A DNA stretch of 64,000 bases from Caulobacterales bacterium (lineage in GTDB: Bacteria > Pseudomonadota > Alphaproteobacteria > Caulobacterales > Aquidulcibacteraceae), in NCBI GenBank assembly GCA_017303355.1, contig JAFLCU010000009.1:62001-126000 (forward strand), given 5' to 3'. The notes below the pieces were generated by a model. The model searched no databases, had not been told where the DNA came from, and saw only the letters and a list, made by a program, of their open reading frames with translations. The position numbers were made by a program, and so were the translations under genes. The stretch's first letter is position 1. The number at the start of each line of letters is the position of its first letter. This document shows, piece by piece, positions 52,262 to 62,200 of the stretch.

Positions 52262-54516
52262 ACCAGACGAGCGGCTGCCCATCAGGCTTGTCGCCCGCCA
52301 CGGAAACGGAAAACCGCGCCGATCCGGCCGCGTTCGTTCGTACCGATAAGCAGGGGCGGGAGTCGATCGAGCTGTTGGTGCAGGGCGCGAAGTGCGCCGC
52401 TTGTATTCGCAAGATCGAGGGCGGCTTGCTGGCGATGCCGGGCGTCGCGGACGCGCGACTGAATCTCTCCACGGGCCGCTTGAGCGTTGCCTGGGCGCCA
52501 GGCGCGCTGCAGGCGCGCCAGGTCACGGAGGCGCTCGGCAAACTCGGCTACAATGCATCGGCCTTCGATCCAGAAGCCGCGAAACAACAAACGGATGAAG
52601 AGGGCCGGAGGCTGCTGCGCTACCTCGCGGTGTCTGGCTTCGCCGCGATGAACATTATGACGTTCTCGCTGCCGGTTTGGACTGGGCACGGCGAAATGGG
52701 CGAAGGCACGCGTACGCTTTTGCACTGGGTGTCCGCGATCATCGCCGTGCCCGCCGGGCTTTATGCGGCGCAGCCCTTCTTCAAGTCGGCTTGGAGCGCG
52801 CTCCGTGTGCGCCGCGCCAATATGGACGTGCCGATTTCCCTCGCGGTGCTGCTGACGATCGGCATCAGCATTTCCGAAACCCTGCAGCAGGGCGAGCATG
52901 CCTATTTTGACGGCATCGTCATGCTGCTCTTCTTCCTGCTGATCGGCCGCTACCTCGATCACAGGCTGCGCGAACGGGCGCGAACGGCGGCGCGCGACCT
53001 CCTCGCGCTGCAATCGGTCTCCGCGTCGCGGGTTGAGGCGAACGGACATGTGACGTCGATCCCGGCGCGCGAGATCAATGTCGGCGACCGGCTCCAACTC
53101 GCCGCGGGCGATCGCGCGCCCGTCGATGGCCTGATCGAGGAGGGCGTCTCCGAACTGGATTGTTCCATGCTGACGGGTGAGACGCTGCCGCAACCGGCGC
53201 GGCCGGGTGGCGCCATCCATGCCGGCGCGATCAATCTCACCCAGCGCGTCATCATGCGCGCCTCGGCGCGCGTGCAGGATTCCACCGTCGCCGAACTCGC
53301 GCGATTGATCGAAACTGGCGAACAGAGCCGCGCCAAGTTTGTGCGTTTGGCGGATAAGGCCGCACAACTTTACGTGCCGGTGGTTCATTCCCTGGCGGCG
53401 CTTACCTTCCTTGCTTGGATGTTCGGCCCCGCGCTGTTGCGATTTGTTGGCCTTGAGGTTGTCGATGTCGGCTTCCGCGCGGCCCTGCTAAATGCGGTCG
53501 CGGTGCTGATCATCACCTGCCCGTGCGCGCTGGGCTTGGCGGTGCCGGCGGTGCAGGTGGTGGCGACTGGCCGTCTCTTCAAGCGCGGCGTGCTCGTGAA
53601 ATCGGGTGACGCGCTGGAGCGCTTGGCGCAGGTGGATGTTGTCGTGTTCGACAAGACCGGCACGCTCACACTCGGCAAGCCAAAGCTCGTCAGTCTCGTC
53701 GATGTTGAAACGCTCCAGGCGGCGGCCGCGCTGGCGCGCACGTCGCGCCATCCGCTGTCGCGCGCCTTGGTGGAGGCCGCGGGCCCCGGCGTCGCCGAGA
53801 AGGGCGTTCGCGAAATCCCCGGCGAAGGGCTTGAAGCGGAAATAGATGGCGTCATCCTACGCCTGGGCCGGCGCTCGTTCGCCGCGCCCAACGCCAGCGA
53901 CGTTACCGATGGAAGCGCTGAGCTTTGGTTCGCGCTTGAAGGAGAGGCGCCCACGCGGTTCGCCTTCACCGACGCGCTGCGCCAGGATGCAACCGAGACG
54001 ATCGCAGCATTGCGCAAGCGCGGCATCGCCGTGGAGTTGATTTCGGGCGATCGACCGGTCGCAGTGGAGAGCGCGGCGCGCGCGGCGGGCATTGATGCAT
54101 GGGTTGGCGCCGCCGCACCCGGCGATAAGGTGGCGCGGCTCAACGCACTACGCGCGCAGGGCAAGAAACCGCTTATGGTTGGCGATGGCTTGAACGACGC
54201 GGCAGCACTTGCGGCAGCACACGCTTCCGCCTCGCCTGGCACGGCGTTGGAAGCCAGCCAAGCCGCGTCGGACATTGTCATCCAGGGCGCCGGGCTGTTG
54301 CCGCTGGTGGAAGCGATCGACGTCGCGAAGGCCGCGCGCAAACGGGCGGTGGAGAATCTGCAATTTTCGGCGCTCTATAATCTCATCGCCGCGCCCGCCG
54401 CGGCGGCTGGCTTCCTAACGCCGTTGATCGCCGCGCTCGCCATGTCTGGATCGTCACTTGTGGTCACGCTAAATGCGCTTCGACTGCAGTTGGAGGGCCG
54501 CTCATGGACATCATGA
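52243..54516 (+). CDS. ccoI: Copper-transporting P1B-ATPase CcoI (FixI)
   Basis: 757 residues. N-terminal HMA domain with GAKCAACIRKIEGG (CxxC). The membrane metal site is the CPC motif in ITCPCALGLAVP (about 425). The phospho-Asp lies in FDKTGTLT (about 470), HP in SRHPLSRAL, and the hinge in GDGLNDAAAL (about 646). It exports Cu to load the cbb3 centre. Start in ccoH, end in ccoS. Confidence 0.95.
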   Translation: MGEPALNQTSGCPSGLSPATETENRADPAAFVRTDKQGRESIELLVQGAKCAACIRKIEGGLLAMPGVADARLNLSTGRLSVAWAPGALQARQVTEALGKLGYNASAFDPEAAKQQTDEEGRRLLRYLAVSGFAAMNIMTFSLPVWTGHGEMGEGTRTLLHWVSAIIAVPAGLYAAQPFFKSAWSALRVRRANMDVPISLAVLLTIGISISETLQQGEHAYFDGIVMLLFFLLIGRYLDHRLRERARTAARDLLALQSVSASRVEANGHVTSIPAREINVGDRLQLAAGDRAPVDGLIEEGVSELDCSMLTGETLPQPARPGGAIHAGAINLTQRVIMRASARVQDSTVAELARLIETGEQSRAKFVRLADKAAQLYVPVVHSLAALTFLAWMFGPALLRFVGLEVVDVGFRAALLNAVAVLIITCPCALGLAVPAVQVVATGRLFKRGVLVKSGDALERLAQVDVVVFDKTGTLTLGKPKLVSLVDVETLQAAAALARTSRHPLSRALVEAAGPGVAEKGVREIPGEGLEAEIDGVILRLGRRSFAAPNASDVTDGSAELWFALEGEAPTRFAFTDALRQDATETIAALRKRGIAVELISGDRPVAVESAARAAGIDAWVGAAAPGDKVARLNALRAQGKKPLMVGDGLNDAAALAAAHASASPGTALEASQAASDIVIQGAGLLPLVEAIDVAKAARKRAVENLQFSALYNLIAAPAAAAGFLTPLIAALAMSGSSLVVTLNALRLQLEGRSWTS

Positions 54517-54644
54517 TCTTTCTGATCCCGGCGGCGGTGCTCATGGGTGCTATCGGGCTGGCGGCGTTCTTTTGGAGCCTGCGCTCGGGGCAGTATGAGG
54601 ACCTCGAGGGGGCCGCGCACCGTATCCTGATCGATGAGGATTGA
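54504..54644 (+). CDS. ccoS: cbb3 oxidase assembly protein CcoS
   Basis: 46 residues, ATG at 54504 (13-base overlap with ccoI), TGA at 54642-54644. One membrane helix (IPAAVLMGAIGLAAFFWSL) is followed by the family SGQYEDLEGAAHRIL motif. It is needed for cofactor insertion. Last gene of ccoGHIS. Confidence 0.93.
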   Translation: MDIMIFLIPAAVLMGAIGLAAFFWSLRSGQYEDLEGAAHRILIDED

Positions 54645-54647
54645 GTT

Positions 54648-54668
54648 GGCTAAACTCACACTTTAGCC
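54648..54668. repeat. Small inverted repeat after ccoS
   Basis: GGCTAAA / TTTAGCC around CTCACAC. There is no T-run. It could be a weak terminator for the cco unit or an operator near cysK. Confidence 0.35.
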
Positions 54669-54748
54669 GCGCATGACGCTGGGCGTCTTGGATTGGCGGG
54701 CAAAACGCGGCACATGTCCGGGAGCGCCATCGCGGGCAGGAGCCCCCC

Positions 54749-55750
54749 ATGAAAATTCAACCCTCCGTACTCGACGCCATCGGCAACACGCCGCTGATCA
54801 AGCTGCGTCGCGCCTCGGAAGAGACGGGCTGTACGATCCTGGGCAAGGCCGAGTTCCTCAACCCGGGACAATCGGTGAAAGACCGCGCCGCTTTGGCAAT
54901 CGTGAAGGACGCCGAGGCGAAGGGCTTGCTTAAGCCCGGCGGCGTGATCGTTGAAGGCACCGCGGGCAATACCGGCATCGGCTTGGCGCTGGTTGGCGGC
55001 GCGCGGGGCTATCGCACGATCGTCGTGATGCCGCGCACGCAGAGCCAAGAGAAAAAAGACGCCGTGCGCGCGCTTGGCGCGGAATTGGTGGAAGTCGACG
55101 CCGTGCCGGCGGCGAACGAAAACCATTATCCGAAGGTGGCGCGACGCATTGCCGAGGAACTCGCCGCCAGCGAACCCAACGGCGCGGTGTGGGCCAATCA
55201 GTTTGACAATGTCGCCAATCGCCAGGGCCATCTCGATACGACGGCGCCCGAGATTTGGAACGATACCGATGGGAAGGTGGACGCCTTCATTTGCGCCGTG
55301 GGATCGGGCGGCACCCTTGGCGGCGTGAGCATGGGTCTCAAGGCGAAGAATAAGAATATCGTGATCGGCATCGCCGATCCGGGTGGCGCCGCACTCTTCA
55401 ATTACTACAAGCACGGCCAGCTCAAGGCCGAGGGAACGTCGATCACCGAAGGCATCGGGCAAGGGCGCATCACCGCCAATCTCGAAGGCGTCGTCGTCGA
55501 TGAGGCGTTTCGCATCGAAGACAAGGATTGGCTGCCGGTGCTCTATAGCCTCGTGCAGGAAGAGGGACTTTGCGTGGGCGGCTCGGCCGCGCTGAACGTG
55601 CAGGGCGCCATCGAACTCGCGAAGAAGCTTGGGCCGGGCAAGACGATCGTTACCGTGCTCTGCGATTACGGCAATCGCTATATGTCGAAGCTGTTCAACC
55701 CAGAGTTCCTGCGTTCGAAGGACCTGCCGACGCCGCCCTGGCTGAGCTGA
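54749..55750 (+). CDS. cysK: Cysteine synthase A
   Basis: 333 residues. PLP fold type II: the PLP Lys (about residue 44) in NPGQSVKDRAA, the substrate loop EGTAGNTGIGLALVGG, and the PLP-phosphate loop GSGGTLGGVSMGLKA. It makes cysteine from O-acetylserine and sulfide. No cysE or sulfate-assimilation genes adjoin it here. The length slightly exceeds E. coli CysK, as in the longer alphaproteobacterial form. Confidence 0.93.
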   Translation: MKIQPSVLDAIGNTPLIKLRRASEETGCTILGKAEFLNPGQSVKDRAALAIVKDAEAKGLLKPGGVIVEGTAGNTGIGLALVGGARGYRTIVVMPRTQSQEKKDAVRALGAELVEVDAVPAANENHYPKVARRIAEELAASEPNGAVWANQFDNVANRQGHLDTTAPEIWNDTDGKVDAFICAVGSGGTLGGVSMGLKAKNKNIVIGIADPGGAALFNYYKHGQLKAEGTSITEGIGQGRITANLEGVVVDEAFRIEDKDWLPVLYSLVQEEGLCVGGSAALNVQGAIELAKKLGPGKTIVTVLCDYGNRYMSKLFNPEFLRSKDLPTPPWLS

Positions 55751-55823
55751 ATTCGTCGCATTGCTGCTTCCCAGCGGACGCACGGTCACTAGATTGTCCC
55801 CAAACCAATTTGGGGGACCAACC

Positions 55824-57503
55824 ATGTATCTGAGACATGCTGCTTTGGCGGCGGCGCTCGCACTGGCGGCGTGCGCCAGCGCGGACCAGCAAAGCGCCGC
55901 GCCCGTAACGGACATTCCGGCGTTTTCTTCGCCATCTCTTTCCGCTGACGCGCTGCTCGCGCACGTGAATGTGCTGGCGTCGGATGAATTCGAAGGCCGC
56001 GCGCCGGGCACGAATGGCGAGCGCTTGACCGTGGACTATGTTTCGCGCGCATTCGCGGCGGCCGGCTTGCAGCCGGGCGTCACGCTCCCAGACGGCACAC
56101 GCTCGTGGGTGCAGGAGACGCAGCTCAGCGCGGCGACTTTGACGAACACGCCCACGCTCACGCTCAGCGGCCGCGATGGCGCGCGCGAATACGCGTACGC
56201 GACGCAATTTTCGGCATGGACGCGCCGGCTTGAGCCGACGATCAACATCGATAATGCCGAACTCGTATTTGTGGGCTACGGCGTCAATGCGCCCGAGCTT
56301 GGTTGGAACGATTACGAAGGCGTCGATGTACGCGGCAAGATCGTGGTCATTCTGATCAACGATCCAGATTTTGAAACCGGCGATGATCGTGGTTTCGGCG
56401 GCCGCGCCATGACCTATTATGGACGCTGGACCTATAAGTTTGAGGAAGCTGGTCGCCAAGGCGCGGCCGGTGCGCTGATCGTGCACGAAACGGCGCCGGC
56501 GGCGTATCCTTGGGCGGTGATCCAATCGGCCACGGGCAGCACGCGTTGGGATGTGGTGCGCGCCAATGGCGGCGCCGATCGCGCGGGCTTCGACGGTTGG
56601 ATGAACAATGACGTGGCGATGGAAACCTTCCGTCGCGCCGGCCTCGACTTCAACCAGCTCAAGGCGCGCGCCCAACAGCGCGGATTCCGCGCCGTGCCGA
56701 TGAATCTGCGCGGTTCGATGCAGCTGGAGACGCAAATCGAGACACGGACGACGTCAAACATTGTCGGTGTTTTGCCAGGCACGGAGCGTCCGGACGAGAC
56801 GATCATCTACACCGCGCATTGGGATCATTTGGGCCGTTGCCCGCCGGTGAACGGCGATGACATCTGCAATGGCGCGTTTGACAACGCGACGGGTACGAGC
56901 GCGCTGATCGAATTGGCGCGGCGCTTCCACGAGCAGGGCGCGCCCGAACGGAGCGTGGCGTTCATCGCGCTCACCGCCGAAGAGCAGGGTTTGTTAGGCG
57001 CTCTCTATTACATGGAGCATCCGTTGTTCGCGCCGCGCGACACGGTCGCGGCCATTAACATGGACGGCATCAACGCCTTCGGTCCTACCCGGGAGATCGA
57101 GGTGCGCGGGTATGGCCAAAGCGAAATGGACGATCTGCTGACCACGGCGATTCAGGCGCAAGGCCGTCGCGTCGCGCCGGATTCGTCGCCTGAAGCCGGG
57201 TATTATTATCGCTCCGACCACCTGCATTTCGCACAGCTTGGCATTCCGGTGCTCTACACTTCGCGCGGCATCGATATGGTCGATGGCGGCGTGGAGCGGG
57301 GGCGCGCGTTCTCGCAACGCTACGTAGCGGAGGTCTATCATAAGCCTTCCGACGAGGTGACGCCCGATTGGGACATGAGCGGGGGCGCGCAGGATCTCGA
57401 AGCCCTGTACGCGGTGGGCCGTGGCGTTGCCGATGGCGATACGTGGCCGCAATGGCGTGAAAATTCGGAATTCCGCGCCGCGCGCCGCGCTTCGGGCCGA
57501 TAA
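55824..57503 (+). CDS. M28 family metallopeptidase, lipoprotein
   Basis: 559 residues from the ATG at 55824 (the upstream in-frame ATG at 55761 is not supported). The N-terminus MYLRHAALAAALALAACAS has a lipobox. The M28 domain has the zinc-ligand motifs YTAHWDHLGRC, GAFDNATGTSALIELA, and FIALTAEEQGLLGALYYME, with a final His in YSRTSDH-like YRSDHLHFAQLG. A PA-like insertion lies in the middle (about 145-260). An aminopeptidase of the envelope. Terminator downstream at 57525-57564. Confidence 0.9.
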   Translation: MYLRHAALAAALALAACASADQQSAAPVTDIPAFSSPSLSADALLAHVNVLASDEFEGRAPGTNGERLTVDYVSRAFAAAGLQPGVTLPDGTRSWVQETQLSAATLTNTPTLTLSGRDGAREYAYATQFSAWTRRLEPTINIDNAELVFVGYGVNAPELGWNDYEGVDVRGKIVVILINDPDFETGDDRGFGGRAMTYYGRWTYKFEEAGRQGAAGALIVHETAPAAYPWAVIQSATGSTRWDVVRANGGADRAGFDGWMNNDVAMETFRRAGLDFNQLKARAQQRGFRAVPMNLRGSMQLETQIETRTTSNIVGVLPGTERPDETIIYTAHWDHLGRCPPVNGDDICNGAFDNATGTSALIELARRFHEQGAPERSVAFIALTAEEQGLLGALYYMEHPLFAPRDTVAAINMDGINAFGPTREIEVRGYGQSEMDDLLTTAIQAQGRRVAPDSSPEAGYYYRSDHLHFAQLGIPVLYTSRGIDMVDGGVERGRAFSQRYVAEVYHKPSDEVTPDWDMSGGAQDLEALYAVGRGVADGDTWPQWRENSEFRAARRASGR

Positions 57504-57524
57504 ACCAAGCGATTGCGTCTCTAA

Positions 57525-57564
57525 GGGCTGTGTTGGTTGACGCCTACACAGCCCATTTTGTTTT
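57525..57564 (+). terminator. Rho-independent terminator of the M28 peptidase gene
   Basis: A 9-base stem GGGCTGTGT / ACACAGCCC followed by ATTTTGTTTT. Confidence 0.85.
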
Positions 57565-57638
57565 CGCGGCGATGCGCTCGCGCTTTTTGCCATCGGCGCC
57601 CATGTGAACTCTCGTCAAGGCGGGTGAGGGAGTGCGCG

Positions 57639-58241
57639 ATGTCCGAGGTTTTCACGCTCTATGGCAGTTCGTCGTCGGGCAATTCACTGAAGCCGAAATG
57701 GGTGGCTGAGCGTTTAGGCATTCCGTTTCGTTGGATTGAAGTGGACACCTTCAACGGCGAGACGCGAACGCCGGATTTCCTCAAACTCAACCCGGCCGGG
57801 CAGGCGCCAGTGGCGGTACTTGCCGATGGGCGCGCCTTAGCGCAGTCAAACGCGATCACGCTTCACTTGGCCGAGCGGAGCGATTTGATCCCCAGCGACG
57901 CATTTGCGCGCGCCAAGATGTTTGAGTGGATGTTCTGGGAACAATACAGCCACGAGCCGACAATCGCGGTGCGGATTGCGCGAAAATATTATCTAAAACA
58001 AATAGATGCAGAGCTGGACCCAAGCCTTCTCATAAAGGGGAACGCTGCCTTGGGGCGCCTCGAACTGCAATTAGGGGAGACACCCTACCTCGTCGGCGAG
58101 GCGATCAGTCTAGCCGACATCGCCTTGGTCGCTTACACGCGCGTTGCGCATCGTGGCGGGTTTGACCTCGATGCGTATCCGGCGGTGCGCGATTGGGTGC
58201 GCCGGATCGAGGCCGAGTTGAATATTCAACCCGCCGATTAG
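57639..58241 (+). CDS. Glutathione S-transferase family protein
   Basis: 200 residues from the ATG at 57639. The thioredoxin-like N-terminal domain has FTLYGSSSSGNSLKPKW with a Ser in the usual catalytic position, NPAGQAPVAVL (cis-Pro) and QSNAITLHLAER. The C-terminal helices contain YLVGEAISLADIALVAYTRV. A soluble GST of unknown substrate; not similar enough to the 10280 gene to be a recent copy. Confidence 0.85.
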   Translation: MSEVFTLYGSSSSGNSLKPKWVAERLGIPFRWIEVDTFNGETRTPDFLKLNPAGQAPVAVLADGRALAQSNAITLHLAERSDLIPSDAFARAKMFEWMFWEQYSHEPTIAVRIARKYYLKQIDAELDPSLLIKGNAALGRLELQLGETPYLVGEAISLADIALVAYTRVAHRGGFDLDAYPAVRDWVRRIEAELNIQPAD

Positions 58242-58313
58242 TTAACGGGAACCGACCCTTATCTGGCCGCATTGGCCTGCGAAGGGCTAAATCGGCGTCA
58301 TGTTTGAGGGTGC

Positions 58314-59162
58314 ATGGAAGTCGCGACCGAACTTTGGCCAGCGATCACTGCGACGTTTGGGCTCTTCTTGCTCGTCGGCTTCTTCGCGCAATTGATCGAT
58401 GGCGCCGTGGGCATGGCCTACGGCGTAATTTCATCGAGCGTGCTGCTCGCATTCGGCGTGCCGCCGGCGCAGGTGTCCGCCACCATTCACGCCGCTGAAT
58501 GCTTCACCACCGGCGCCTCGGGCATGTCGCACCTTGCCCATCGCAACGTGGATTGGCGCCTGCTTTTGCGCTTGGCGCCCGCGGGGATCGTGGGCGGCGT
58601 GATCGGCGCCTACTTGCTCACGGGATTTGATCCAACCTTCATCAAAGCGTTCGTGGTCGCTTATCTCGGCATTTTGGGCTTGTTCTTGCTGTTCCGCGCC
58701 ATTCGCGGGCCACGCGAGGAGCCGCCGCATCTGAATCACGTCATTCCGGTCGGTGTGGTCGGCGGCTTCTTGGATGCAAGCGGTGGCGGCGGTTGGGGGC
58801 CGATCGTGACGTCAACGTTGCTCGGCCGCGGACACGCGCCGCGCTATGCGATAGGCAGCGTGAACACGGCCGAATTCTTCGTGACCGTCGCTATCTCCGC
58901 CACCTTCATCTGGACCATCGTAACCGGACGCCTGACGCTGGAGGGCGGCCTGACTCACGGCCTTTCGGCTTTGGTCGGCCTGGTGCTGGGCGGGCTCGTG
59001 GCGGCGCCGCTTGCGGGGTACGTGACCAAAATCGCGCCGGCGCGCCTGTTGCTGGCGGCGGCGGCGGCGCTCGTGATCGGGCTGTCGATTTGGCAGGGCA
59101 TCCAGCTTTGGCCGAAGCTGCTGGAAGACCCGCTGATTATGGGCCTGTTCGCGGGTCGTTAA
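58314..59162 (+). CDS. TSUP family transporter (TauE/SafE)
   Basis: 282 residues, about eight membrane helices. Family motifs are FFAQLIDGAVGMAYGVISSS, HAAECFTTGASGMSHLAHRN and a second repeat with GGFLDASGGGGWGPIVTS and NTAEFFVTVAISATF. TSUP proteins export or import sulfur-containing or organic anions such as sulfite. The nearby cysK could suggest a sulfur link, but they are separated by other genes. Confidence 0.88.
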   Translation: MEVATELWPAITATFGLFLLVGFFAQLIDGAVGMAYGVISSSVLLAFGVPPAQVSATIHAAECFTTGASGMSHLAHRNVDWRLLLRLAPAGIVGGVIGAYLLTGFDPTFIKAFVVAYLGILGLFLLFRAIRGPREEPPHLNHVIPVGVVGGFLDASGGGGWGPIVTSTLLGRGHAPRYAIGSVNTAEFFVTVAISATFIWTIVTGRLTLEGGLTHGLSALVGLVLGGLVAAPLAGYVTKIAPARLLLAAAAALVIGLSIWQGIQLWPKLLEDPLIMGLFAGR

Positions 59163-59228
59163 CCCAGAGGCGCCAACCCCGCATTTACGAAGCGTGGGGC
59201 ATGCTCACCGCTTCGCGGAGCGCGCGCC

Positions 59229-62200
59229 TTGGTCAACACCGTCAGTTCAGCCATGGTGACGGCCCTGTTTGGCGGCACGTCCTCAACGTCCACCTCGGGC
59301 GTAAGCGCGGACTTGCTTGCGGCGTGGGCTGTGACAAAGGCGGGCATTGGCGTCGATCAGGCCACGGCGACGCAGGACCCCAACGCGCCGCTGGCGCCGG
59401 TCTGGACACCGGGCGTCTCGCCAAGCGACGAAGCGCTGATCCAGCGCGCGCTCACAAACAAATCCTTTTTCGACACCAATTCGAAGCTCTACAGCGATCT
59501 TGAAGCGACCGGCGATTATCGCCGTTTGTTCGCGTTGTACTCCGGCCTCACCACCCTCAATGCGCTCGCGGGCCGCATGGGCGACGAGACCTTGTCCTCG
59601 CTTCAGCAAAGCCAAACGCTCGCGCAATTCTCGCGTGGCATGACGGAGTTGCAGGCGTTCTTCGCGCAGCAGAAATTCGAGGACATGCGCCTGGCGCAAG
59701 GCGATCGCGTCGACGCGGCGCAAACCACGATGGCGCTGCCCAGCAAGACCGAGGATTACGTCACGCCGATCATTCATCGCGGCGGCCTTTACGACAAGAT
59801 TTCCGGCCTCGATGCGAATGCAAAGTTCGAGATTGTAGCGACCTCCGCTTCCGGAACCGTGCGCAATGTCAGCATCGATCTGTCGCAGATGGGATCGATC
59901 AGCCGCACGCTCAGCAATGTGGTGAGCTTCATCAACGGCAAGCTTTCCGCCGCGGGCGCTTCGTCGCGGTTGGAGGCGGTCGACCAGACGCCGAAGACCA
60001 ATGTGATCATGATCGGCGGCCAGAAGCTTGAGACGCGCTACACCGGCGCGAAACAATATGCGCTGAAGGTTGATGTCCGCGCCGGCGAGAAGGTCGCGTT
60101 CGAACCTACGACATCCACGCCGGCGTTTTATGCGCTTGGCATGACGCAAAATGGCGCGCGTCTGGTGAAGCTCGAAGACGTGGGCGGCGCCGGCGGCCAA
60201 CCGGTTTGGCTCGATCGGCCAGACGCGACGGCTGATCCGATTGGCGCGCTGATCGGCGCCGGCTGGTATGGCGTTGGCGCTCCGTATTCGACGGTCGCCG
60301 CGGGTGCGGTGGAGCAACGCACCAATGCCCTGATGTCGCCGGGCGACAACAACACGTTCGAGGACGCGTTGCGCGAGGCTGGCGAAGCCGTGCTCAAACT
60401 GGAGCTTGGCGATGGGCGCGTGCTGTCGGTAAGCACGGCTTGGCGCACCGGCGATCAGGAAGCGTGGCGCGGCGAAGATGACGCCGCAATGATGGAAGAT
60501 CTGGCGGAGCGCCTCACGCAATTGCTGCACGAGCAGGGCGTCGCGGCGGGCGTCGATGTCTGGGAAGACGACGGCCAATATGGCCTTTCGATCTTCTCCG
60601 GCGATCTGGTGCGCGCATCCAGCCTCAGCATCGGCAGCAAGACAGCCACGCTTTCCACGATTGAATCGCCCGGCATGGTCGGTGGTCTGCACGGCGGCGT
60701 CTATGCGCGCGCTTACGAAGCGGTCGGTGTCGCCGCCGCAAGCGACCTCTTCGTGGACAAGCAGAGCATTGTCATCACCACAGCGAGCACAACCCACACC
60801 ATCACCGTCGATGGCGGTGAAGACGGCATCACCGCAACGGAACTCGCCGCGAAGTTCAATCAAAAGCTCCGCGACAAAGGCATCGCCGCGGACGCGTATC
60901 TCATCGACGACAATGGCGCGCTCACACTCCGCGTGAATGGTCTGCATGACCTGATCGGCGTGAGCGCTACGCTGAACGAAGATGAGCATGAGGCGGGCTT
61001 GCAAGCGCCTGGCGCATGGGCGAACGGCGGCTTGCCGATCAGTGGCCCTGGCGAGCTGCTCGGCGGCGCCATCCGTACCTACGCCGCCGCGAGTTCGCCG
61101 CTGCTGACGCATAGCGGCGCACTAGGCATCGAAATCGTAGTCGCCACGCCGACGGGGCAAAAGACCATCAATGTTGGCGTCACGGCGCAAGAGCGCCTCG
61201 ACAATCCCGACGTGGCGCCGGGCGAATGGAATTCCGTGCTTCAGGCGCGGCTCGATGCGGCGCTGAACGAAGCAGGTGTCTATATCGGCGCGGCGGGCGG
61301 TGATCTTACGCAATGGCAAGTGGGTGAAGCGTCGGGTCAGCGGCTTTTGTCCGTCACGATCAATGGCGATGCGCTCGCGCTTGAGGCGTCGACGCCGACG
61401 CTCGGGATCGGCGGCGCGTTCTCGGCGGAACGCAGTTTCACGAGCGCCAACGCCGCCACAGGCGTCAGCGACGATGTTGCAGCGCTTCTGAGCAATCAGG
61501 CCGTATCCGTCACCTTTAACACCATTTGGGGCGAACGCACCGTCAGCGCCGCGCTCGATCCTGGCGATCCTCGCACGCTGGAAAGTGCGGCGCTGCGCTT
61601 GAACGAAGCGCTAGTCGCGCAAGGCTATGATGTCGGGGTCGCCGCGACGGCGCTCTCGGGCGGCGGCGCCGGCCTTCGCGTGATCACGGGCGCATCGCAC
61701 ACAATACGCGGCGTCAGTAACGTGACGCTTGGCGGCGTGGCGCATGCGACAACGCTCGATCCGATCGACGCCGCTTCCCACACCGCCGACCCCGTCGGCA
61801 CGTCCCGCGTCTATGATCGCGCCACACGCGGCGCGAGCGTCACCGAGATCATCCCCGCGGACTCGGACTTCACTGCCCCATCAATCAACGCCTCGGGCTG
61901 GTTTCCAGGTCGTGCCTTCGACATAAGCATCGGCGGCGGCGCCAAGGTGGCGACCGCGCGCGAGGTTGCGACGGGGCCGGATGGTTCAGTCTATATTCTC
62001 GCTGATCTTAGCGACGATTCAGGCAAGGTCGCGATCGCCGGCTCGCGCGACGTGGCGCTGTTCAAGTACGATTCCGCCGGCAAGCTCGTGTTCACCGAAG
62101 TGCTCGGTTCGGCGGAAGAGGCGAGCGGCTTTGCGCTGGCGGTTTCGGCGGACGGCAAGGTGGCTGTGGCCGGCGCCGTTCAAGGCGGGCTCGCGGGCAC

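Noticed and set aside
59283..61112. 609-residue minus-strand frame
   Set aside because: Antisense of the giant repeat protein, Arg/Ala/His-rich, no ribosome site or motif.
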